Assembly (NCBI RefSeq): GCF_036330325.1
Contig: NZ_JAZDRO010000001.1
Coordinates: 806,001 to 870,000, forward strand
From: Hyphobacterium marinum
Lineage (GTDB): Bacteria > Pseudomonadota > Alphaproteobacteria > Caulobacterales > Maricaulaceae
Direction of reading: 5' to 3'
Length of the DNA: 64,000 nt
A program made the position numbers and the translations under genes. Below are positions 1 to 7,845 of this stretch, piece by piece (the first letter of the stretch is position 1; each line of letters begins with the position of its first letter). The notes under the pieces are model-generated. The model was given only the letters and a program-made list of their open reading frames with translations. It was not told the DNA's origin and made no database searches.

Positions 1-100
1 TGTCATACCGGCGATTGTCGAGCCCGAAACAAGCATCGGTTGCCCGGCCCTGCCCTGACGGGCGCTGTTCGGTGTGGCGATCTGTCCCGCATCTGATCAT

Positions 101-121
101 TGCGATTGAGAATGAATCGCA
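101..121. promoter_or_regulatory. Palindromic operator-like site, Fur-box-like
   Basis: A perfect 7 bp inverted repeat (TGCGATT, 7 bp spacer, AATCGCA) lies 40 bp upstream of the small ORF at 161. It sits inside a plausible promoter: TTGCGA at 100-105, 16 bp, TATTGT at 122-127. The core TGAGAATGAAT resembles iron-regulator (Fur-type) boxes. The palindrome is seen directly; the regulator is a guess. Confidence 0.35.
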
Positions 122-160
122 TATTGTGTCCGACTCATTCGGGAGAGGAGCAAGCGAGAC

Positions 161-373
161 ATGTTGGCGTCCATGGCAATGACAGGCTGCGAGGATCGGT
201 CCGTCCAGACAGGTCCGGCTGATCTGGCCGCGCGGGACTGGCTGGAAACGCAAGTGCGCGTGGTCGGATACTGGCGCGACCTGCTGGTGGAGAGTGGCGG
301 GGACGGTTCGCTGATCGCCGCGCTCGACGAACATGCGGCCTTCCTGCAGGCCGCTGTCATGGGCCGGGTCTGA
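161..373 (+). CDS. Small hypothetical protein (70 aa)
   Basis: I do not recognise this protein. It starts at an ATG 5-12 bases behind a purine-rich GGGAGAGGAG ribosome-binding site, and a promoter-like sequence with a palindrome lies just upstream, which supports a real gene. The C-terminal 45 residues look like two amphipathic helices rich in Ala, Leu and Glu/Asp. There is no signal peptide and no metal-binding motif. A second ATG at 173 could be the true start. The next gene follows after about 70 bases and may be co-transcribed. Confidence 0.45.
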   Translation: MLASMAMTGCEDRSVQTGPADLAARDWLETQVRVVGYWRDLLVESGGDGSLIAALDEHAAFLQAAVMGRV

Positions 374-444
374 GGTTGCGCGACAGACAGGCGCGGAAGC
401 GCTAGACTGCCTCTTCAATGCCGGATCGACCGGGGGAGGGGACG

Positions 445-1488
445 ATGCGCGCCATGCTGATTGGACTGCTGGTCCTCGTACTTCTCGTGCTAGGGCGGTT
501 CGGCGCGGTGGTCATTCCGGCATCGGGCATGATGGCGGATCTCGAACCGCGCCTCACAGACCAATGCGAGCGTCTCGACATCGCCCCTGGAACCGAGGAT
601 GTGACCATCGATCCGGTATCCGGTCTCGCCTTTGTCTCCACCGACGACCGGCGCACGGGGGAGCGCGGAGCAATCTACTCCTTCGATCCTGAAGACCCGG
701 CCATCCTGCGCGAAGTTTCGGGCGCGATGCCGGACGAATTTCATCCCCATGGTATCAGCCTGTGGACGGGCCGGACCGGCGCGCAACGCCTGTTCGTTGT
801 GAATCATACCGGGGATGGCCGTCACGCGATCGAGATTTTCGATGTCGGCGATGAGGGCAGGCTCACGCATGCCGAGACTGTACGGCATTCGGCGCTGATC
901 TCTCCCAATGACGTGCTGGCCGTTGGCCCGCGTCAGTTCTACGCAACCAATGACCGGCGCTACACGGACGGGCTGATGGGCTCGCTGGAGGCCTATTTCG
1001 CCCTGCCGCTGGCTAGCGTCTCCTATTACGACGGCGAGACCGGGCGTATCGCCGCAGAGCGGCTGGCCTACGCCAACGGCATCAATATGTCGGCGGACGG
1101 GCGGACCGTCTATGTCGCGGAAATCCTGGGACGGGGCGTACGGGTTTACCGGCGCGATCCGGCGACGGGCGATCTCGAGCGGCTGCGCGATATCTCCGTC
1201 CCGACCGCGCCGGACAATATCGAGATTGCCGAGGACGGTGCGTTGTGGATTGGCGGTCATCCGCGCGTGTTCGACTTTGTCGCGCATGCCGACGACGTTG
1301 CTCAAACCGCGCCGTCCCACGTGATCCGGGTCGACCCGGATACCGGTGAGGTGGAGACGGTGCTGATGGACACGGAAGGCCGGATCAATGCCTCCAGCGT
1401 CGCGGCCGTGACGGGCAACACGCTGATCGTGGGCGCGGTGTTCGATGGCCACGTCCTGATCTGCCCGCTCGACGGGAGCGACAGCTAG
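445..1488 (+). CDS. Paraoxonase/arylesterase-like (SMP-30 type) beta-propeller protein
   Basis: The predicted 347-residue protein has an N-terminal hydrophobic segment (residues 1-20) that is a signal peptide or anchor, so the propeller should face the periplasm. Blade-like repeats carry the motifs of the PON/SMP-30/gluconolactonase superfamily: GTEDVTIDP, VNHTGDG, SPNDVLAVG, ANGINMSADGRTVYVAE and DNIEIAEDGALWIGGHPR. The Asn and Asp residues in SPND, NGIN and DNIE match the calcium-binding positions of the family. Members hydrolyse lactones or aryl esters; the substrate here is unknown. I chose the ATG at 445 because a GGGGGAGGGGACG sequence precedes it; an in-frame ATG at 418 is possible. 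The stop overlaps the stop of the convergent hydrolase gene by 4 bases. Confidence 0.8.
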   Translation: MRAMLIGLLVLVLLVLGRFGAVVIPASGMMADLEPRLTDQCERLDIAPGTEDVTIDPVSGLAFVSTDDRRTGERGAIYSFDPEDPAILREVSGAMPDEFHPHGISLWTGRTGAQRLFVVNHTGDGRHAIEIFDVGDEGRLTHAETVRHSALISPNDVLAVGPRQFYATNDRRYTDGLMGSLEAYFALPLASVSYYDGETGRIAAERLAYANGINMSADGRTVYVAEILGRGVRVYRRDPATGDLERLRDISVPTAPDNIEIAEDGALWIGGHPRVFDFVAHADDVAQTAPSHVIRVDPDTGEVETVLMDTEGRINASSVAAVTGNTLIVGAVFDGHVLICPLDGSDS

Positions 1489-2474
1489 GGCAGGTTGCGC
1501 CGGCGCGCCTCGGCCCGTGGTGAAAAACGCGTGATGAAGTCCGGTCCGTCCAGGGCCGTGCGGGCCCCGGCATTTCCATTCAGCCAGGCTTCGAAGAAGA
1601 GCGTGGTCGCCGCTGCGACGTCGGCTTGGATGGCTGGATAAATTTCCGGTGTGGGCTGGCCGGGCCGAGTCCGGCCGCCAAATACCGAGTGATCGCCGCC
1701 GTCGAAGATCAGCAGGTATTGCGGAGCCGGCCCCATCGATTCGAAGGCTTCCAGCCGGTCTTCGGGTGTGGCGTCACCGTCCATGGGACTGGAATCCTCC
1801 GTGCCGGTCAGGTGCAGGACCGGTTCGGCGATTCCCTCATAGACGGCACCGCCGCGTGTGCGCCGGTTGCCGGGCGGAGGCGAGAGGGCCGCTCCGGCGA
1901 TGAGACGCGGATCATCGAGCTCGAGGCGCGCGATCGCGCCATAGTCGCGCCCGAGAGCGGCCATCACCGTGTGGGCTCCATAGGAATGACCGGCGATGCC
2001 CATCCGGGCCGGGTCCGCAGGCAGGTCACCGGACTCCGCCAGTGCCTCTATCCGGTCGAGTACGAAGGGGATATCCTCGAACCGGTTGCGGGCCGCGCGG
2101 GGGCTTCGCGCGGCCCGCCTCAGCGCCGTCATGACTTCGGTCCGGGGGAGACCCTGCCAGACGGACTGATCGGTTCCGGGGTGCTGGACGAAAACGCCGA
2201 CAAAACCCCAACTTGCCCAATGACGGCCCAGATAGGGCGCGGCATCGCGGCTACCGCCCAGACCGTGGGAAAAGACAATCACCGGGAAGGGACCGTCGCC
2301 CGCCGGGCGGTAGATCGTGACCGGCACGTCCCGACCACGAGCCGCGTCGGTCCAGATGTCCTGTTCAATCGCAATGTCGAATGGCCCGGGCGCGTCCCGG
2401 CTGGAAGCTCCGGTCTGGGCCAGCGCTGTGGCACCTGCGAAGAGGACAAGCAGCAGGGCAGACATGAGGCGCAT
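1485..2474 (-). CDS. Secreted alpha/beta hydrolase (dienelactone hydrolase/PAF-acetylhydrolase-like)
   Basis: This is an exported serine hydrolase of about 329 residues. The N-terminus is a clear Sec signal peptide ending in ATALAQ. The oxyanion region is FSHGLGGSR, the nucleophile elbow is GHSYGA with the Ser near residue 164, and the catalytic His lies in GGDHSVFGG near the C-terminus. That layout fits predicted acetylhydrolases/dienelactone hydrolases, which cleave esters or lactones. It sits tail to tail with the paraoxonase-like gene, so both may act on esters in the periplasm, but they are transcribed separately. A second Met two codons upstream (2480) is an alternative start. Confidence 0.82.
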   Translation of the reverse strand: MRLMSALLLVLFAGATALAQTGASSRDAPGPFDIAIEQDIWTDAARGRDVPVTIYRPAGDGPFPVIVFSHGLGGSRDAAPYLGRHWASWGFVGVFVQHPGTDQSVWQGLPRTEVMTALRRAARSPRAARNRFEDIPFVLDRIEALAESGDLPADPARMGIAGHSYGAHTVMAALGRDYGAIARLELDDPRLIAGAALSPPPGNRRTRGGAVYEGIAEPVLHLTGTEDSSPMDGDATPEDRLEAFESMGPAPQYLLIFDGGDHSVFGGRTRPGQPTPEIYPAIQADVAAATTLFFEAWLNGNAGARTALDGPDFITRFSPRAEARRRNLP

Positions 2475-2608
2475 GACCATCTCCGTCGCGGCGCGTTGCA
2501 GACTTGAACGGCCGGGCCTGCCCGATTCCGTCGCTGCAGAAACGGAACTTCGCCGGTCGGGGTCACGTTTGTCAGGCAGAACCCGCCAAACCGGAGACCG
2601 CTGCCACC

Positions 2609-4411
2609 ATGACGCGCCGCGCCGCCAAACCCCTGTTGATCGCGGCCGCCATTTTGGCCGGGGTGTCGGTGCTGACGCTGATCACGCTGTTCGCAGTGGC
2701 GATTTACCTGTCCGATCCGGAGCGCGCGACACCGTTTATTCGCGCTCAGATCGACCAGCGAACCGAAAGTGCTGTCACGCTCGAGGCCGGCTGGATCAGT
2801 CCGGGATGGCGGCCGGTCCTGCATTTACGCAATCTGGAACTCGAGGAGCGCGGCCGGGCCGAGGTGCTCGATGCGCAACTCAACCCGGTTGGATGGATGT
2901 TCGGGTCGCGCATTGTTCCAGCCGTTCACATCACCAATGCCGCCTGGACCATACGGCGCGGCACCGGTGGCCGGGGTGTGCCCTCCATCCTCACCCATGT
3001 TGCCCGCGCGGACCTCACACAGGTCCGGCTCGACGTCATCCACCCCAGCCGGCCCGCCTCGGTCGTGGTGATCGAACAGGCCGAGGGTGATTTGCGGTCC
3101 GGCGACTTCACGCTCTGGGCCACCGGCGGCCAGGCGCGGATAACCGTGACCGGCCAGGCAGACGGTTTGTCGCTCGCCGGGTTCGACGGAGAGCTGGAAC
3201 TAGCAGGTGAAAACTTCGCTGATTTTGCCGATCTGATGGGGTTGGCGGCGGCCGATACGCCGCCCTACGCGCTGACCGGACGGCTTTTGCGGGACGGGGA
3301 GGTCTGGCGGCTCGATCCCTTCGACGGCACGGTCGGCGACTCCGACCTGGCCGGCTGGATGGAAGCCGATTTTTCCGCCGAGCGCCCGATGCTGCGCGCG
3401 GACCTGGTCTCGCAAAGCCTCGATTTCGATGATCTCGGCGTCATCATCGGCGCGCCGTCTGATGTCGCCTCGGGTACGGAAAATGACCGTCAGGCAGACG
3501 CCAATGCCGCCTATGCGGCCAGTGCGCGCCTGATACCGGACGCCAAGCTCGACTTTGACCGGATTCGGGCTGCCGATGCGGAAGTCCGCTTCCGTGCCGA
3601 GAGCGTGCAGGCCGGGCCGTTGCCGCTGGATGAGCTCGCGTTCAGCCTGACACTGGACCGGTCGGTTCTCACGCTCGACCCGGTCATTTTCCGGACGCCA
3701 CTCGGCGGGCGGCTGCGCGCGACCCTGCAGATCGATGCGACACGCGACCCGGTAGAAAGCCATCTCGAAGGCATGCTGGAGAATTTCGACATGCGCGACA
3801 TTGCCGGCGGCGCGCTGGCGCGCGGGCGGCTGGCGAGCCGCTTTGACCTCCGGCTCCGCAGTTCCTCGCTGCGGGCCGCCTTCCGCCTGTCGAATGGCGA
3901 GATCATCCTGACGACGTCTGCGGACAGCCAGTTGCGCCATCTCGCGGTGGAAGGGTCCGCGCTCGATCTCGGCGAAGTCCTGTTGCTCATCTTCACCGAA
4001 GAAGCGGACGATCCCGATTTCATTCCGATCAACTGCGCGGTTGCGCGGATCAGCGTGGAGGAGGGGATTGCCCGCGCAGACCCGATCCTCCTCGACACGC
4101 CGGACAGTCTCATCCGGATGAACGGGACGATCTCGCTGCATGACGAGATTATCGATCTCGGCGTGGAAACCGATGCCAAGGATGTGTCCTGGGGCAATCT
4201 CCTGGGCGGGGTCCAGATCGGGGGGACGCTGCGCGACCCGGCGGTCAATATCAACGCGACGGCGAGCCTGTTGCAGGGCGGGGTCGCCGCCCTTCTGTCG
4301 GGCGTGGCGGGGCCCCTCGGGGCGATTCCCTTTGCCGATCTGGGTGTGGGCGAAAATGCGCCCTGTCAAAGCCTGGCGGGACCCGGCGAAGGTCCGAGCG
4401 AAGGCGGCTGA
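2609..4411 (+). CDS. AsmA-like/YhdP-type envelope protein
   Basis: The gene encodes a 600-residue protein with one N-terminal transmembrane helix (about residues 8-32) and a long periplasmic part. That part has alternating beta-strand segments typical of AsmA/YhdP proteins (DUF3971 and AsmA_2 regions), bridge-like lipid-transfer proteins between inner and outer membranes. The C-terminal section with the LARGRLASRFDLRL and INATASLLQGGVAALLSGVAGPLG motifs matches the AsmA_2 end. At 600 residues it is about half the length of E. coli YhdP. I chose the ATG at 2609 because the helix follows directly; the frame is open to 2504. The stop abuts the stop of the convergent MscS-type gene with no gap. 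Confidence 0.78.
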   Translation: MTRRAAKPLLIAAAILAGVSVLTLITLFAVAIYLSDPERATPFIRAQIDQRTESAVTLEAGWISPGWRPVLHLRNLELEERGRAEVLDAQLNPVGWMFGSRIVPAVHITNAAWTIRRGTGGRGVPSILTHVARADLTQVRLDVIHPSRPASVVVIEQAEGDLRSGDFTLWATGGQARITVTGQADGLSLAGFDGELELAGENFADFADLMGLAAADTPPYALTGRLLRDGEVWRLDPFDGTVGDSDLAGWMEADFSAERPMLRADLVSQSLDFDDLGVIIGAPSDVASGTENDRQADANAAYAASARLIPDAKLDFDRIRAADAEVRFRAESVQAGPLPLDELAFSLTLDRSVLTLDPVIFRTPLGGRLRATLQIDATRDPVESHLEGMLENFDMRDIAGGALARGRLASRFDLRLRSSSLRAAFRLSNGEIILTTSADSQLRHLAVEGSALDLGEVLLLIFTEEADDPDFIPINCAVARISVEEGIARADPILLDTPDSLIRMNGTISLHDEIIDLGVETDAKDVSWGNLLGGVQIGGTLRDPAVNINATASLLQGGVAALLSGVAGPLGAIPFADLGVGENAPCQSLAGPGEGPSEGG

Positions 4412-5794
4412 TCACTCGACCGGGCGTTCGGGATCGAGCAGGTCCTGCTCGCCGGTTTCGGCGCGTTCCTCGGCGACTTTCTTCTCGATGTGATTGTCCG
4501 GGCTGACATCCAGATTGGCCGCGTCGAGCCCGGCTGGCTCGCTATCGGTTTTCAGCGGTCTGACAGGTCCTGACCCGGTCTTCATGCTGGACGAGCCGGA
4601 CGAGGTGACTTCAAGAGAGGCGTCCTGTCCCACGGCAATCGGGGCCTGATCAAAGCGCAGGCGGTAGATCGGCTCGGGCAGGGTGAAGCCATGCTCTTCG
4701 ATCACCGTTTTGGCAGCGCGGATGGCGAGGCTTCGTGCCTTGGCGAAATCGGTGTCGCGCTGGTTCACCCAGGCCATGAAACACAGGACGATGTTGGAAT
4801 CGCCGACTTCCTCGATGATCGCGACGGGTTCGGGGTCGGCAAGCACGAAATCGAGGGCGCGGATGGCATCCAGCCCGACTTTCATCGCCTCGACCGGATC
4901 ATCCTCGGCGTCGACGCCCAGCTTGAATTCGAAGCGCCGTTCGGGATTGCGGGTGTAATTCAGGATCACGCCTTTGAAGACGTCCGAATTCGGGATGCGG
5001 AGATGATTGCCGTCGAGCGTCATCAGGACGGTGGCGCGCGAGGTCAGACGGATCACCACACCCTCATGATCGTTGATTTTCACCCGCTCATTGGCCCGGA
5101 AGGGCTGACGCAGGGAGAGCATGATCGAGGCGATGTAATTTTCGATCGTGTCGCGGACCGCAAAACCGATTGCAAGTCCGAGAAGGCCCGCCCCGCCGGC
5201 GAAAGTGCCCAGCAGCGCGGTGGCCCCAAGGATACTCAGCGCCATGATGACGGCCAGGAAGAGGGCGGCGACGCGAACAATCTGGGATATCAGTTCGGCG
5301 ATGAAGGGGTTGGGTGTGAGCCGGTTCCACAGTCCCGACCATCCGGCCAGCAGCCAGCCGCCAACAGCGATAAACAGGAAGGTTCCGAGCGCCACAAGAT
5401 AGACGGGCCAGGCGCGCAGGATGCGGTCAGTTCCGGCTTCGAGGTCATCGAAAATCTGGCCGACATTGTTTTCCACGGTGACGACGCGTTCGATGGACTC
5501 CTCCACCGTGACAACACCGGTCAGGCGCGACGCGAGCCGAACGGCGCGCTCCGCGGCGGCATCATTGGCGACCTCACCGGACAGCGTGACGACGCCCTCG
5601 CGGACCTCGACCGTGACGCCGGAGAGGGCCGGTATTTCGGAGAAAATGCCGCGTATGCGTTCCGCGATACCGGCATCGGCGGCGGGATCGCGCTCGGCCT
5701 CGATCTCCCGCGTCTCGAGCCCTTCGGGGTCGGTGTCCTGAGCGAAGACGGGCGTGCCAAGGATCAGCAGGGCGGCGAGAAAGAGAAGGCGCAT
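4412..5794 (-). CDS. Mechanosensitive ion channel (MscS family) with periplasmic BON domain
   Basis: A Sec signal peptide (to VFAQ) is followed by a BON domain (about residues 40-110, containing GVTVEVREGVVTLSGEV). Three membrane helices follow at about 125-150, 165-190 and 200-225, then the MscS pore-lining and beta domain. The pore helix is Gly/Ala rich (LLGTFAGGAGLLGLAIGF) and leads into VRDTIENYIAS, as in MscS. The BON domain may bind membrane lipid or peptidoglycan. MscS channels open on membrane tension to release solutes. The last 60 residues are a charged, low-complexity cytosolic tail. The first start codon in frame is a GTG at 5806; I prefer the ATG at 5794 directly before the signal peptide. 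Confidence 0.88.
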   Translation of the reverse strand: MRLLFLAALLILGTPVFAQDTDPEGLETREIEAERDPAADAGIAERIRGIFSEIPALSGVTVEVREGVVTLSGEVANDAAAERAVRLASRLTGVVTVEESIERVVTVENNVGQIFDDLEAGTDRILRAWPVYLVALGTFLFIAVGGWLLAGWSGLWNRLTPNPFIAELISQIVRVAALFLAVIMALSILGATALLGTFAGGAGLLGLAIGFAVRDTIENYIASIMLSLRQPFRANERVKINDHEGVVIRLTSRATVLMTLDGNHLRIPNSDVFKGVILNYTRNPERRFEFKLGVDAEDDPVEAMKVGLDAIRALDFVLADPEPVAIIEEVGDSNIVLCFMAWVNQRDTDFAKARSLAIRAAKTVIEEHGFTLPEPIYRLRFDQAPIAVGQDASLEVTSSGSSSMKTGSGPVRPLKTDSEPAGLDAANLDVSPDNHIEKKVAEERAETGEQDLLDPERPVE

Positions 5795-5923
5795 CACAGC
5801 GGTCACGGGCGTTCGGGGTCCTGTCGAAACTGGGGCTGACGTGGCGCAAGGCTAGGCGGGCCAAGCCAAAACGCCAAGCCGGACCAAGGGTTCCTGATAA
5901 AACTTAGCCAATCGACGAAGTTT

Positions 5924-5972
5924 TTGCTTGCGCCGCCGGTCGATCTGTAGAAACTTAGCAATATGGCTAAGT
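5924..5972 (+). promoter_or_regulatory. Promoter and palindromic operator covering the start codon of the ArsR gene
   Basis: ACTTAGC at 5953-5959 and GCTAAGT at 5966-5972 form a perfect 7 bp inverted repeat around the ATG at 5963. A third half-site, ACTTAGC, lies at 5902-5908. A possible promoter is TTGCTT at 5924-5929, 18 bp, TAGAAA at 5948-5953, which would start transcription almost at the ATG. No Shine-Dalgarno sequence is visible, so the mRNA may be leaderless. Autorepression by the ArsR protein is inferred. Confidence 0.5.
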
Positions 5973-6304
5973 ATGATCCTGACCTCTCGCGCCTCTTCCA
6001 TGCGCTGGCTGACCCGACGCGGCGGTCGATCCTGACGCGGCTCGCCGAGACGCCGGCCCCGGTGTCAGACCTTGCCGAACCGACGGGGCTGAAGCTGCCG
6101 ACGGTGATGCGCCATCTGGCTGTCCTCGAGGAGAGCGGTCTGATCGCGACCACCAAGCAGGGGCGAATCCGCATTTGCGCGATTGTCCCCGAAGCCTTCG
6201 AGCCGGCCCGGACCTGGCTCGATGATCAGCGTGAGATCTGGGAAGGCCGGCTCGACCGGCTGGACGACTACGTGATGAAAATGATGAAGGACCGTCAAAA
6301 ATGA
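5963..6304 (+). CDS. ArsR-family winged-helix repressor
   Basis: A 113-residue protein with the ArsR/SmtB winged-helix fold. It opens with LFHALADPTRRSILTRLAE, then a recognition helix region (PTVMRHLAVLEESGLI) and the wing (ATTKQGRIRICAI). It lacks the cysteine-rich metal sites of ArsR/CadC, as is usual for members paired with SRPBCC genes. The stop overlaps the start of the following AHSA1 gene in ATGATG/ATGA fashion, so regulator and effector are co-translated. A palindrome over its own start codon suggests autoregulation. The inducer is unknown. Confidence 0.9.
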   Translation: MAKYDPDLSRLFHALADPTRRSILTRLAETPAPVSDLAEPTGLKLPTVMRHLAVLEESGLIATTKQGRIRICAIVPEAFEPARTWLDDQREIWEGRLDRLDDYVMKMMKDRQK

Positions 6305-6777
6305 TGCCTGACCTCGACCCGAACACCGATCTGAGTTTCACCCGCACCCTGGCCGTTCCGCGGTCACTGGTCTGGGAGTGCTGGACCCGGCCCGAACACA
6401 TCCCGCACTTCTTCGTCCCCGCGCCGCACACGGTGACGGCGGTCGACATCGATCTGCGCGTCGGCGGACGGTTCAATACCGTTTTCAATGTCGACGGCAA
6501 CGAGATGGACAACAAGGGCGTCTATCTGGACGTCGTGGCAGAAGAAAAGCTGGTCTTTACCGACGCCTATACGGAAGGGTGGAAGCCCGCGCCCGAGCCG
6601 TTCATGACGGCGATCCTGTTGCTCGCGGACGCGGCAGGGGGCGGGACGACCTACACGGCGATTGCGCGCCACCGGAACCCCGATACCCGCAAGTCACATG
6701 AAGACATGGGCTTCCATGATGGCTGGGGCACGGTCGCAACCCAGCTGGAGGCCTATGCGAAGGGCCTGAAGAAATGA
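6301..6777 (+). CDS. SRPBCC/AHSA1-domain protein
   Basis: The 158-residue product is a single SRPBCC (START-like) domain of the AHSA1 subfamily. Diagnostic features are the opening FTRTLAVPRSLVWECWTRPEHI, the DLRVGGRF turn and the C-terminal amphipathic helix (GWGTVATQLEAYAKGL). The fold makes a hydrophobic cavity; the AHSA1 name derives from the eukaryotic Hsp90 activator, but bacterial members next to ArsR genes have no settled role. It overlaps the upstream regulator by 4 bases and the downstream double-domain gene by 4 bases (ATGA), giving a three-gene operon. Confidence 0.88.
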   Translation: MMPDLDPNTDLSFTRTLAVPRSLVWECWTRPEHIPHFFVPAPHTVTAVDIDLRVGGRFNTVFNVDGNEMDNKGVYLDVVAEEKLVFTDAYTEGWKPAPEPFMTAILLLADAAGGGTTYTAIARHRNPDTRKSHEDMGFHDGWGTVATQLEAYAKGLKK

Positions 6778-7649
6778 GCGACCGTATTGCCACGCTGACC
6801 TTTGAACGGGACATCGCCGCGCCGCCAGACGCTGTCTGGGCGGCGTGGACGGCTCCCGCCGCGCGGGCGATCTGGGCGTCACCCGCACCGTCCGTGACGG
6901 TGGAGTTTCTGGAAGCCGACACGCGGGTTGGCGGTCGGGAAATCTCACTCTGCAAAGTTGAAGGTCAGCCCGACATTCGCTGTGAAATCAGCTGGCTGGT
7001 GCTGGAGGCGCAAAAGCTCAGCGTGAATGCCGAAGTCATCTCCTGCGAAGGCAAAACCCAGTCAGTGTCCCTTGTCACGGCGACCGTCACCGGCGACGAC
7101 GCGCGCAGCCGCCTCAGCGTGACCGTCCAGCTCTCGTCGCTCGCGGCGGACATGGAGGCCGGCTACCGCGAGGGCTTCAATGCTGGGCTCGACAATCTTG
7201 CCGGCGTGGCCGAGCGGACAATGATCCTGCAGCGGACAATCCGCGCTCCGCGCTCGGCAGTATGGGGCGCATGGGTCAATCCGGAAACCCTGCCGCAATG
7301 GTGGGGCCCCGACGGGTTTTCCTGCCGGACGTCGCGGATCGACCTGAAGAGTGGCGGGGAGTGGCTGTTCGACATGATCGGGCCCGATGGCACGGTCTTC
7401 CCGAACCATCACCGCTATCATGACATCAGGCCGGAAAGCCGGCTCGGCTACACGCTCTACGCAGGCGAGAACGGACCCAAACATGCCGATGCCTGGGCCA
7501 GTTTCGAGGAAGACGACGGCGCAACGCGCGTGACGCTGGGCATGGTGTTCGCCACCGTTTCCGAATTCGAAGAGGCGAAGGGCTTCGGCGCGATCGAACT
7601 TGGCCACCAGACGCTGGGCAAGCTGGACCGGTTCGTCACGGCGGAGTGA
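6774..7649 (+). CDS. Double SRPBCC/AHSA1-domain protein
   Basis: This 291-residue protein is two AHSA1 domains in one chain. Domain one (about residues 5-140) opens with FERDIAAPPDAVWAAWTAP and has the TRVGGRE turn. Domain two (about 145-291) opens with LQRTIRAPRSAVWGAWVNPE and contains QWWGPDGFSC and SGGEWLFDMIGPDG. The second half resembles canonical AHSA1 proteins more closely. Fusion of two copies, next to a separate single-domain copy, suggests local duplication. The start overlaps the preceding stop (ATGA). The SRP RNA gene follows after about 60 bases with its own promoter. Confidence 0.87.
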   Translation: MSDRIATLTFERDIAAPPDAVWAAWTAPAARAIWASPAPSVTVEFLEADTRVGGREISLCKVEGQPDIRCEISWLVLEAQKLSVNAEVISCEGKTQSVSLVTATVTGDDARSRLSVTVQLSSLAADMEAGYREGFNAGLDNLAGVAERTMILQRTIRAPRSAVWGAWVNPETLPQWWGPDGFSCRTSRIDLKSGGEWLFDMIGPDGTVFPNHHRYHDIRPESRLGYTLYAGENGPKHADAWASFEEDDGATRVTLGMVFATVSEFEEAKGFGAIELGHQTLGKLDRFVTAE

Positions 7650-7675
7650 ATCTGGCACCGACTGACTCCGCCGCC

Positions 7676-7704
7676 TTGCACATCGGGGCCGGAGCCGCGA
7701 TATT
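7676..7704 (+). promoter_or_regulatory. Promoter of the SRP RNA gene
   Basis: TTGCAC at 7676-7681, 17 bp, then GATATT at 7699-7704. The expected start point is 7 or 8 bases further on, which coincides with the 5' end of the SRP RNA helix at 7712. Confidence 0.55.
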
Positions 7705-7711
7705 CAGCCCC

Positions 7712-7806
7712 GGAAGGCTGGCGCGGACGGAGCCCTCGCCAACCCGGTCAGGTCCGGAAGGAAGCAGCCGTAACGAGTTTCGCTCCGGGTCGCTGTCCAG
7801 TCTTCC
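7712..7806 (+). ncRNA. ffs: Small bacterial signal recognition particle RNA (4.5S)
   Basis: The apical SRP signature GGTCAGGTCCGGAAGGAAGC is present at 7747-7766. The flanking arms pair: GGAAGGCTGG at 7712-7721 with CCAGTCTTCC at 7797-7806 (one G-U pair), and inner helices continue to the GGAA tetraloop. The RNA binds Ffh and FtsY and directs membrane proteins to the translocon. The position directly upstream of dnaX is typical of alphaproteobacteria. Ends are set by the outer helix and could be off by a few bases. Confidence 0.94.
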
Positions 7807-7845
7807 ACTTTCACGCTCCCGGCGCTGCGATACACTGGCGAGGTC

